The notes beneath the pieces were generated by a model. That model worked only from the letters and a program-made list of their open reading frames with translations, did not search any database and had not been told where the DNA came from. A program made the translations under genes and the position numbers. DNA of 34,450 nucleotides from Actinomycetota bacterium (GTDB lineage Bacteria; Actinomycetota; Actinomycetes; Streptosporangiales; Streptosporangiaceae), in assembly GCA_021324595.1 (NCBI GenBank), contig JAJPIV010000006.1:1-34450 (forward strand), given 5' to 3'. This document shows positions 1-6,658 of the stretch, in pieces. The stretch's first letter is position 1, and every line of letters starts with the position of its first letter.

Positions 1-104
1 AGCAGGATGTGCTCGGTCCCGATGTAGTTGTGGTTCAGCATCCTGGCCTCCTCCTGCGCCAGGACCACAACCCGCCGAGCCCGGTCGGTGAACCTCTCGA
101 ACAT
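1..104 (-). CDS. clpC: ClpC, Clp protease ATP-binding subunit (N-terminal fragment)
   Basis: Only the first 34 codons are present; the gene runs off the left edge. The reverse strand reads [20 protein letters not shown] and then [15 protein letters not shown], the start of the Clp N-domain of actinobacterial ClpC. ClpC is the AAA+ unfoldase that feeds substrates to the ClpP peptidase in the cytoplasm. The ATG at 104 is preceded by a purine-rich ribosome binding site (GGAGGGAG) about 8 bases upstream, which supports this start. The AAA+ domains lie outside the window. Identification is by recognised N-terminal sequence; it is very unlikely to be anything other than ClpC, though a ClpA/ClpB paralogue cannot be formally excluded from 34 residues. 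Confidence 0.93.
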   Translation of the reverse strand, partial: MFERFTDRARRVVVLAQEEARMLNHNYIGTEHIL

Positions 105-288
105 CTCGCGCTCCCTCCGCGCAGCGGCAGCCAGCGCGGCACCCGCCCGGAACGCGGGCAGGCGCCGGGCCGGTACGGGACCGGGCCGCGTCGCGTGGCA
201 TCAGCCGTGCCTTTCACCATAGCTCGCGCGGGCCGCGGCCCATTCGCCGCGCCATTCCGGCGGGCCGCGCATGTCCAGGTGAACTGCC

Positions 289-1416
289 TCAGCCGGCCGG
301 CGCGGGCAGCCGGCCTGCCATGCCGAGCACGGCGACGCCCGGCCTGGTTCCCGCCCGCGCCAGATCCCCGGCCCGCCAGGTCTGGCCCGCCAGGTAGACG
401 TCAAGGAAGTCGGTGGTGACCCTGGCCACCAGCGGCTCGGGCGCGGCGTGGCCCTCGTAGGGCGAGAAGTGATCCGCGCCGATCAGGTCCAGGTAGTACC
501 GCACGCCGGTCCGGTCGGCGAGGTAGAGCTGGACGCTGGCGGCCGGCGGGTTCCACGTGTCGTCGGTACCCTGCACGAACAGGATCGGCGGGGTGCCGGG
601 CGGGAAGTAGCGCCCGCCGAACGGCGGCCACTCCGCGCCGGACAGGATCAGCGCGGCCCGCACCAGGCCGTCGCGGCAGCAGGTGTTCGCCGCCACCGCC
701 GCGGCCGCGTCACCTCCGTCGGAGTGCCCGGCGACCGCAATCCGGGACGGGTCGATGAGCCCGGAGAGCGCGCCCGACCGCCGGGCGCTGGCGGACAGCA
801 GGCCACCGATCACCGCGGCCAGGTCGGCGGGCTGGTTGATGAGATCGGCCTCGTCGGGTGCCGCGACCCCGCAGTGCGTCCTCGGGAACTCGACGGCCGC
901 CACGACGTAGCCCGCGCTCGCCCAGGCGCGCAGCAGGGCCGAGTAGCTCGACCGGCACTGCAGGTAGCCGGGAGCGAAGACGACGAGGGGGAACGGGCCG
1001 CGGGAGTACTCGCCCGAGGCGACCTGAGCGGCCGGGACCACGGGGTAACGGACCAGCGTGGGAAGCTCACGGTCCCCCGCCGCCGGCCGCGACCGGTCGG
1101 TGAACGTGACCGACCGCCTCGCCACGCGGTACCTGCCGATCGCGCCGACCGGCGGGCGCGACGGCCGCGGTCGGGGGCTCCCCCGGTGACCGCCGTGGCC
1201 TCCCGCCCTCCCGCCCGGGCCGGATCCCGGCCCCGCCGCCGGGTGTCCCGCGGCGGCCGGCAGCACGCCGGCCACGGCCAGCGCCGCGGCGATGATCACC
1301 GCAGCGCCGGCCAGCCCGGCGGGCAGGGCGACCGCCGCGACGGCGCGCCGCCGACGGGAGGCGGCCCGCCGGGAAGAGGCGGCCCGCCGGGAATCCGCGT
1401 GACCCGCCGTGCGCAC
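289..1416 (-). CDS. Secreted or membrane-anchored alpha/beta hydrolase
   Basis: An alpha/beta-hydrolase fold protein of about 375 residues, resembling the dienelactone hydrolase / chlorophyllase / cutinase-like esterase group. An Arg-rich start is followed by a hydrophobic segment (about residues 26-52), then a Gly/Pro/Arg-rich linker, so the enzyme is probably exported or membrane-anchored. The nucleophile elbow GHSDGG places Ser at about 232; Asp in QGTDDTWNP (about 285) and His in GADHFSPY (about 316) complete a plausible triad. Cysteines in FAPGYLQCR, RTHCG and ANTCCRDG fit an extracytoplasmic enzyme. The frame is open to a GTG at 1440, but a GGGAGG ribosome binding site sits about 11 bases before the GTG at 1416, which I prefer. 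The substrate is unknown. The N-terminus contains a short duplicated SRRAAS. Confidence 0.82.
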   Translation of the reverse strand: MRTAGHADSRRAASSRRAASRRRRAVAAVALPAGLAGAAVIIAAALAVAGVLPAAAGHPAAGPGSGPGGRAGGHGGHRGSPRPRPSRPPVGAIGRYRVARRSVTFTDRSRPAAGDRELPTLVRYPVVPAAQVASGEYSRGPFPLVVFAPGYLQCRSSYSALLRAWASAGYVVAAVEFPRTHCGVAAPDEADLINQPADLAAVIGGLLSASARRSGALSGLIDPSRIAVAGHSDGGDAAAAVAANTCCRDGLVRAALILSGAEWPPFGGRYFPPGTPPILFVQGTDDTWNPPAASVQLYLADRTGVRYYLDLIGADHFSPYEGHAAPEPLVARVTTDFLDVYLAGQTWRAGDLARAGTRPGVAVLGMAGRLPAPAG

Positions 1417-1520
1417 CCGGAAATGGTACCTCCCCCCCACAAGCGCGGCGGGCGGAAGCCTTACTCACTTCTTAACCGGATCTGAAGCGGCGCTAGGCGC
1501 TTCCTTAGGACGCATGTTGC

Positions 1521-1526
1521 TAGCCT
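1521..1526 (+). promoter_or_regulatory. -10 box for a leaderless methyltransferase mRNA
   Basis: TAGCCT lies 6 bases before the GTG at 1533, which would place transcription start on or next to the start codon. No Shine-Dalgarno sequence is seen before that GTG. The -35 region is not well conserved. Confidence 0.5.
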
Positions 1527-1532
1527 GGCCGG

Positions 1533-2381
1533 GTGACAGATTCCGAGGTGAGCAGCGACAAAGCAGTCCGCCAGGAGGCCGCGGATTACATGGCCCTCCG
1601 CCAGTCCGCGCCGGGCCCGCTGCCCGGACCGGGTGTCCCGCGCCCGGCGCCGCCCAGTGCCGCCGGGCGGCTCGGCCGGCTCGCGACGACCTCGGCGGTC
1701 CGCAGCCAGCGCCGGGTCTGGTCCCGCCGGGTCGACAGCTGGGACCACCACACCCCGTCCGGCCTGGAGAAGGTGACGGCCGCCGTGCTCGCCCACGCCA
1801 CCGCCGGCCCGGGCGACCAGGTGGTCGATCTCGGATGCGGGACGGGCCAGCTGAGCCTGCCGCTGGCCGAGCGCGGCGCGCGCGTCCTCGCGGTCGACGT
1901 GAGCCCCGCGATGGTCGCCCGCCTGGAGGAGAAGGCCAGGGAGCGCTCCCTGCTGGGCCTGGAGGGCCTGGCGGCCCCGATCGAGAGCCTCTCGCTCCCG
2001 GCGGGAAGCGTCGACCTGGTCGTGTCCAGCTACGCCCTCCACCATCTGCGCGACGCCGACAAGGAACGCCTGGTCGCGACCGCCTACCACTGGCTGCGCC
2101 CGGGCGGCACGCTGCTGATCGCCGACATGATGTTCGGCCGCGGCGGCACCAGGCAGGACCGGGTCATCATCAAGTCGAAGGTCAAGGCCCTGGCCAGCAA
2201 GGGGATCGGCGGCTGGTGGCGGATCGCCAAGAACGCCTACCGCTACCTCGTGCGGGTCCAGGAGCGCCCGGTGTCGATCACCGCGTGGACCTCGATGCTG
2301 GGGCAGGCCGGGTTCACGTCCATCACCGCCTCGTCGATCGTGGCCGAGGCGGGCCTGGTCTGCGGCCGACGGCCGGCCTAG
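1533..2381 (+). CDS. Class I SAM-dependent methyltransferase
   Basis: A 282-residue protein with a Rossmann methyltransferase core. Motif I is VVDLGCGTGQ (97-106), the acidic end of strand 2 is AVDVSPAM (Asp122), and HHLRDADKERLV followed by WLRPGGTLLIADMM are post-motif elements typical of the UbiE/Methyltransf_11 group. About 60 residues of Pro/Arg-rich sequence precede the domain. The C-terminal FTSITASSIVAEAGLVCGRRPA is a typical closing strand pair. The start is the GTG at 1533: the -10 box TAGCCT is 6 bases upstream and no ribosome binding site is visible, which suggests leaderless translation. The acceptor substrate cannot be told. It is convergent with serS. Confidence 0.85.
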   Translation: MTDSEVSSDKAVRQEAADYMALRQSAPGPLPGPGVPRPAPPSAAGRLGRLATTSAVRSQRRVWSRRVDSWDHHTPSGLEKVTAAVLAHATAGPGDQVVDLGCGTGQLSLPLAERGARVLAVDVSPAMVARLEEKARERSLLGLEGLAAPIESLSLPAGSVDLVVSSYALHHLRDADKERLVATAYHWLRPGGTLLIADMMFGRGGTRQDRVIIKSKVKALASKGIGGWWRIAKNAYRYLVRVQERPVSITAWTSMLGQAGFTSITASSIVAEAGLVCGRRPA

Positions 2382-2386
2382 CGGGC

Positions 2387-2534
2387 GGCGGCCCTGGCCG
2401 CCCTCCCCTGGCCGCCGTCCGGGTGGCCTGCTGCCCCTGGTCCGGGGGCGGCCCCGGCCGCCGTGGTGAACTGGACCTGTCGGGTCTCGTCGGCTGCGTC
2501 TGCGGCGGGCGGCCCCGGCCGCCGTGGTGAACTG
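2387..2534. repeat. Three regularly spaced GC hairpins between convergent genes
   Basis: The same hairpin, GGCGGCC-N2-GGCCGCC, occurs at 2387-2402, 2447-2462 and 2508-2523, with starts 60 and 61 bases apart. The last two are parts of a 28-base perfect direct repeat (2446-2473 and 2507-2534) that also includes GTGGTGAACTG. The array fills the 178-base gap between the methyltransferase stop and the serS stop, so it may act as a bidirectional terminator. There is no U-tract. It could also be a small intergenic repeat family. Confidence 0.7.
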
Positions 2535-2559
2535 TCCCGGGCAGTCCAGGCCGGGCGGC

Positions 2560-3798
2560 TCAGGCCCGGCCGATCGCGGCGGGCGCGCCGAACCTGGTGA
2601 GCACCTCGGGGACGGCGACCCTGCCGCCCTCGTCCTGGAAGTTCTCCATGATCGCCAGGAGCGCCCGCGCGGTCGCGCCGGTCCCGTTCAGCGTGTGCAC
2701 GAACTCCAGCCGCCCCTCCCGGCGGAACCTGATGTTCAGCCGGCGGGCCTGGTAGTCGGTCGTGTTCGAGCACGAGGTGATCTCCCGGTACCTCCCCTGG
2801 GCGGGAAACCAGGCTTCGATGTCATACTTCTTCGCCGCCGACGCGCCAAGGTCCCCGACCGCGATGTTCATCACGCGGTAAGGCAGGCCCAATTCCCGGG
2901 CAATCTCCTCTTCATGCGCGAGCAGTTCCTCGTGAATGTCCCGTGACTGCTCGGGCAGGCAGAAGACGTACATCTCGACCTTGTCGAACTGGTGCACCCG
3001 GAACATGCCCCGGGTGTCCTTGCCCGCCGCCCCCGCCTCACGCCGGAAGTTCGTCGTGTATCCGGCGTACCTGGCCGGCAGGTCGGACTCCTCCAGCCGC
3101 TCGTCCATGTGCAGCCCGGCCAGCGCCACCTCGGACGTGCCCGTGAGGTACAGCTCGTCCTTCTCCAGCAGGTACAGGTTCGATTCCTCGGTGGGCAGGA
3201 AGCCGGTCCCGAACATCGCCCGCTCGCCGACCAGCACCGGCGGCAGCACCGGCAGGAACCCCTTGCCGGCCAGCGTGCGCAGCACGAACTGGTAGAGCGC
3301 CAGCTCGGTCATCGCCACGTCGCCGATCCGGTAGGCAAAGCGCGAGCCGGAGAGCCGCGCCGCCCTGGCCACGTCGATCCAGCCCCGTGGCGAGCCGAGC
3401 TCAAGGTGATCCCTGGGGGTAAACCCGAACGCCGGCGGCTCGCCCCAGGTCCGCACCAGCTGCGCGTCCTGCTCGTCCATGCCGTCGGCCGCGGTCGGGT
3501 CGGGCAGGTTCGGGATGCGCGCGAGCAGCTCGTCCCGGCGGCGCGCCGCCTCCGCCTGGTCGGCGAGGGCCTTGTCGATCCGCGCCGCCAGGGCCTTGAG
3601 ATGCTCCAGCTCCCGCGGCCCGGGCCGTCCCTTGGAGGCTCGCTTCTGCTCGGCCCGCAGGGCCTCGGCCCGCTCGGTGTGCTCGCGCCAGCTCGCGTCC
3701 GCGGCCAGCAGCGCGTCGAAGTCCGCCGCCGCGCCCCGCCGGGCGAGCGCGGCCCGGAAGCCGCCGGGATCGCGGCGTGCGGCCTTCAGGTCGATCAC
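2560..3798 (-). CDS. serS: Seryl-tRNA synthetase
   Basis: A full-length 412-residue class II aminoacyl-tRNA synthetase that charges tRNA-Ser with serine. The N-terminal helical arm (about 1-110) is rich in charged heptads, as expected for the tRNA-binding coiled coil. The TSE loop is at about 221-223, motif 2 TTNFRREAGAAGKDTRG at 248-264, FRVHQFDKVEM at 266-276, the REITSCSNTTDYQARR segment at 338-353, and motif 3 NGTGATARALLAIMENFQ at 371-388. The start is a GTG at 3798; TAGAAT lies 7 bases upstream and no ribosome binding site is seen, so the mRNA is probably leaderless. The upstream EamA transporter gene stops only 10 bases away on the same strand. Confidence 0.97.
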   Translation of the reverse strand: MIDLKAARRDPGGFRAALARRGAAADFDALLAADASWREHTERAEALRAEQKRASKGRPGPRELEHLKALAARIDKALADQAEAARRRDELLARIPNLPDPTAADGMDEQDAQLVRTWGEPPAFGFTPRDHLELGSPRGWIDVARAARLSGSRFAYRIGDVAMTELALYQFVLRTLAGKGFLPVLPPVLVGERAMFGTGFLPTEESNLYLLEKDELYLTGTSEVALAGLHMDERLEESDLPARYAGYTTNFRREAGAAGKDTRGMFRVHQFDKVEMYVFCLPEQSRDIHEELLAHEEEIARELGLPYRVMNIAVGDLGASAAKKYDIEAWFPAQGRYREITSCSNTTDYQARRLNIRFRREGRLEFVHTLNGTGATARALLAIMENFQDEGGRVAVPEVLTRFGAPAAIGRA

Positions 3799-3805
3799 CC
3801 ACGCG

Positions 3806-3811
3806 ATTCTA
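3806..3811 (-). promoter_or_regulatory. -10 box of serS, overlapping the upstream stop codon
   Basis: On the minus strand TAGAAT lies 7 bases before the serS GTG. Its first three bases (TAG, 3811-3809) are also the stop codon of the EamA transporter gene, so the promoter and the end of the upstream gene are superimposed. Confidence 0.55.
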
Positions 3812-4804
3812 GCCCTGCCCGGTGCCGTGGCGGCCCGGAAGTCCCGGCGCCTCAGGGACGACCCCCGGCCCGGCGGCCCGGGCCGGCAAGGCGGCCCGGT
3901 CCGGCAGGGCGGCGGCCGGAGCGCCCGGGCCAGGCAGCCTGGCGGGCCGGGTCGCCAGCACCGAGCCGGCCAGGATCGTCGCGAACGCGATCAGCATCAG
4001 CGGGGTGACCCGCTCGCCGAGCACGCTCACCCCGAGCAGCACCGCGACCGCCGGGTTGATGTAGGTGATCACGCTGGCCCTGGCCGGGCCGGCGTCGGCG
4101 ATCAGCCGGAAGAAGATCAGGAACGCGGCCGCGGTGCAGATCACCCCCAGGCCGGCCAGTGACGCCAGGACCTGCGGCGGCGGGACCGCGGATGGCCAGC
4201 GCAGGGCCGCGAACGGCGCGTAGGCGACCGTGGCCAGCGCCAGGCATGCGGCGGTCACCCCGAGCGGCGGGACCTCCGCGAGCTTGCGGTTCGCGATCAG
4301 CGGGCCGGTCGCGTAGCAGACCGCGACGAACAGCACCTCGCCGACCGCCCGCCCGGTGCCGCTCGTCACGCCGGAGCCGGCCAGGTCCGGGCCCGCCAGC
4401 AGCGCGACGCCGCCGAGCCCGATCAGCAGCCCGGCCCACCGCAGCGGCCCCGGCCGGTCGCCGGTGCCGGTCAGCAGGCTGAGCACGGCCACGATGATCG
4501 GCACCGATGCCACGAGCAGGCCGGCGAGCGAGCTGCTGATGCCCAGCTCGGCCTCGGGGAGCACGAACCACGGCAGGATGATCTCGACGAGGGCGAACGC
4601 GACCACCCACGGCAGGACCGGTCGCAGCGCCGCGAGCTGGCCGCGCCGGACAGCCACGGGCAGCAGCAGGACCGCGCCGATGGCGACCCGGGCGAAGACG
4701 AGCACGGCGACCGGCACCCCGCCGACCGCGACCTTGATGAGCAGGTACGGCACGCCCCAGATCAGGCTCATCGCCGCGAACATCGCCCAGCCCCGCCGGC
4801 TCAC
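3809..4804 (-). CDS. EamA/DMT-family transporter (RhaT/YdcZ-like)
   Basis: A 331-residue integral membrane protein of the drug/metabolite transporter superfamily, with about ten hydrophobic segments and two EamA repeats. The first repeat starts at SRRGWAMFAAMSLIWGVPYL; the second contains the typical PLIANRKLAEVPPLGVTAACLALATVAY and ends with PARASVITYINPAVAVLLGVSVLGE. The reading frame is open far upstream, but the GTG at 4804 has a clear GGGAGGAG ribosome binding site 8 bases before it (4811-4820) and begins exactly where homologous proteins start. A low-complexity Pro/Ala/Gly tail follows the last helix. The transported compound is unknown; family members export amino acids or metabolites. 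The gene is divergent from lnt1 and immediately upstream of serS. Confidence 0.85.
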   Translation of the reverse strand: MSRRGWAMFAAMSLIWGVPYLLIKVAVGGVPVAVLVFARVAIGAVLLLPVAVRRGQLAALRPVLPWVVAFALVEIILPWFVLPEAELGISSSLAGLLVASVPIIVAVLSLLTGTGDRPGPLRWAGLLIGLGGVALLAGPDLAGSGVTSGTGRAVGEVLFVAVCYATGPLIANRKLAEVPPLGVTAACLALATVAYAPFAALRWPSAVPPPQVLASLAGLGVICTAAAFLIFFRLIADAGPARASVITYINPAVAVLLGVSVLGERVTPLMLIAFATILAGSVLATRPARLPGPGAPAAALPDRAALPARAAGPGVVPEAPGLPGRHGTGQG

Positions 4805-4842
4805 CGCCCGCTCCTCCCTGTCCCCGGTGACGACCCATTCCG

Positions 4843-4864
4843 GGGGCGCGTTATTCCGCGCCCC
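4843..4864. promoter_or_regulatory. Perfect inverted repeat in the EamA/lnt divergent region
   Basis: GGGGCGCG-TTATTC-CGCGCCCC is a perfect 8-base inverted repeat with an AT-rich 6-base centre, 39 bases before the EamA start and 45 bases before lnt1. It stands out in the 105-base divergent intergenic region and is a candidate operator for either gene. No known regulator is recognised. Confidence 0.45.
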
Positions 4865-4909
4865 TGCCGTGCAGCCTGGCGGCGCGGCTACGCTCGCAAC
4901 CGCACCATC

Positions 4910-6658
4910 ATGCGGAACGAACCGCCGGAGCACTCGTTGCACCTCAGCCAGACCGCCCGGGGACCGGGCGGCGGGCGGCGGCGCCCGGCGCCGGCGCCCG
5001 CCCGCCGGGCGATCTCGGGCGCGGCCGGCGCGCTCCGCTCCGCTCGCCTGCCGGGCTGGCCGGCGGCGGGTCTCGCGGCAGCCGGCGGGCTCTGCCTGGC
5101 CGCGGCGTTCCCGCCGGCCGGCCTGTGGCCGCTGGCCATGGCCGGGCCGGCACTGCTGGCTTTGGCTGTGCGCGGCCAGGGCTGGCGGGCCACGTGCGGG
5201 CTTGCCATGGCGTTCGCGCTCGCGTTCTACGTGCCGCTGCTGTCCTGGCTGATCAACGTCGCCTGGTATGCGTGGACGGCCCTGGCCGTCGCCGAGTCGG
5301 TCATCTTCGCCGTGATCGCGCTCGGCCTGCGGCCGCTGCTGCGGGTGCGGGCCTGGCCGCTCGGCCTGGCCGGCTGGTGGGTGGCGCAGGAGGCGGTCCG
5401 CGACCGGTGGCCCTACGGCGGGGTGCCGTGGGGCAGGGTGGCGATGAGCCAGGCCGGCGCGCCGACCGCCGGGTGGGCCGCGATCGGGGGCCCGCCGTTC
5501 GTGACGTTCGCGGTCGTGCTGGCCGGAGGCTGCCTGGCCTACCTGGTGGTCGCCGTGGCCGGATGGCGGCGCGGGCAGCGGGGCGCCGGGCCCGGCCAGC
5601 CCCCGGCTGCCTCCCGCCGCGGGGCCGTGCGGCGGGCACTTTCCCCGGCCCTCGCCGTGGCCGCGATCGGCGCCTGCCTCGCCGGGAACCTCGCCTGGCG
5701 GTGGGCGCCGGGCCCGGGGCCGACGGCCGTGGTCGCCGCCGTCCAGGGCGACGTGCCGCACGCGCGGAACCTGCCCGATCAGCTCCGCGCGACCACCGTC
5801 ACCGACAATCACGCGGCGGCGACGATCGCGTTCGCCCGCCAGGTCCGCGCGGGCCGGAGGCCGGCCCCCGGCCTGGTGATCTGGCCGGAGAACTCCACCG
5901 ACATCGACCCGAGCCTGTCACCGCCCACCTACCGCACGATCGCCGCGGCCGTCGCCGCGATCGACCGCCCCGTCCTCGTCGGCGCCGTGCTCCAGGATCC
6001 GGTGCGCAACGCCGGGCAGCTGTGGCTCCCCGGCCGGGGGCCGGTCCAGGTCTACGTCAAGCGCAAGCTGGTGCCGTTCGGCGAGGTCATCCCCATGCGG
6101 GGGCTGCTGGAGACGTTCACCTCGCTGCCCTCGCTCCAGCCGGTGAACTTCACCCCCGGCCACCGCGCGGTGGTCTTCCGGATCGGCCGGATCAGGCTCG
6201 GCGACGTGATCTGCTGGGAGGTCGGCTTCGACAGCCTCGTCAGGTCCGAGGTGCTGGCGGGGGCGAACCTGCTGGCCGAGCAGACCAACGACGCGGACTT
6301 CGAGCTCGACGGCCAGCTCGGCGAGACGCTCCAGCAGCTCGCGATGGCCAGGATCGACGCGATCACGACGGGGCGAGCCGTGGTCGTGGCCTCGACCACC
6401 GGCGTGAGCGCGGTCATCGCGCCCGATGGCGTGGTGCTCGCCCGGACCGGCACCTGGCGCCGTGCCGTGCTCGACATGCGGGTGCCGCTGGCCTCCGGGC
6501 TGACCCCGGCCGACCGGGCCGGGAGCTGGCCGGAGCTGGTGATCGCGTTCGCCGCAGCGCTCGCCGCGCTGTGGTCCGCCGTGGCGCCCCGGGCACGGCG
6601 GCGGCGCCGGGCCGCAGTTGCGGGCCGGGCGGTTCGCGTGCCAGGTTGGCATATGTGA
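4910..6658 (+). CDS. lnt: Apolipoprotein N-acyltransferase, first copy
   Basis: A 582-residue Lnt that transfers an acyl chain from a phospholipid to the N-terminal diacylglyceryl-Cys of lipoproteins at the outer face of the membrane. About 40 disordered residues precede a membrane domain of several helices (about 50-265), followed by a nitrilase-type domain. The catalytic triad is visible: Glu327 in VIWPENSTD, Lys384 in YVKRKLVPFGE and Cys435 in VICWEVGFD. A last membrane helix lies at about 541-559. A short leader is implied by TACGCT at 4889-4894, 15 bases before the ATG; there is no clear Shine-Dalgarno sequence. The stop overlaps the start of the second Lnt by 4 bases (GTGA), so the two are probably translationally coupled. 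Confidence 0.93.
   Translation: MRNEPPEHSLHLSQTARGPGGGRRRPAPAPARRAISGAAGALRSARLPGWPAAGLAAAGGLCLAAAFPPAGLWPLAMAGPALLALAVRGQGWRATCGLAMAFALAFYVPLLSWLINVAWYAWTALAVAESVIFAVIALGLRPLLRVRAWPLGLAGWWVAQEAVRDRWPYGGVPWGRVAMSQAGAPTAGWAAIGGPPFVTFAVVLAGGCLAYLVVAVAGWRRGQRGAGPGQPPAASRRGAVRRALSPALAVAAIGACLAGNLAWRWAPGPGPTAVVAAVQGDVPHARNLPDQLRATTVTDNHAAATIAFARQVRAGRRPAPGLVIWPENSTDIDPSLSPPTYRTIAAAVAAIDRPVLVGAVLQDPVRNAGQLWLPGRGPVQVYVKRKLVPFGEVIPMRGLLETFTSLPSLQPVNFTPGHRAVVFRIGRIRLGDVICWEVGFDSLVRSEVLAGANLLAEQTNDADFELDGQLGETLQQLAMARIDAITTGRAVVVASTTGVSAVIAPDGVVLARTGTWRRAVLDMRVPLASGLTPADRAGSWPELVIAFAAALAALWSAVAPRARRRRRAAVAGRAVRVPGWHM

Noticed and set aside
9-419. Open frame of 136 codons on the plus strand at the left edge
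   Set aside because: It runs antisense to the recognised ClpC start and the hydrolase end; its translation is Pro/Arg/Gly-rich with no motif, as expected from GC-rich shadow frames.
4805-5812. A 336-codon N-terminal extension of the EamA transporter frame
   Set aside because: It overlaps lnt1 antisense, is low-complexity (His/Gln/Pro/Arg) and a strong ribosome binding site marks the GTG at 4804.
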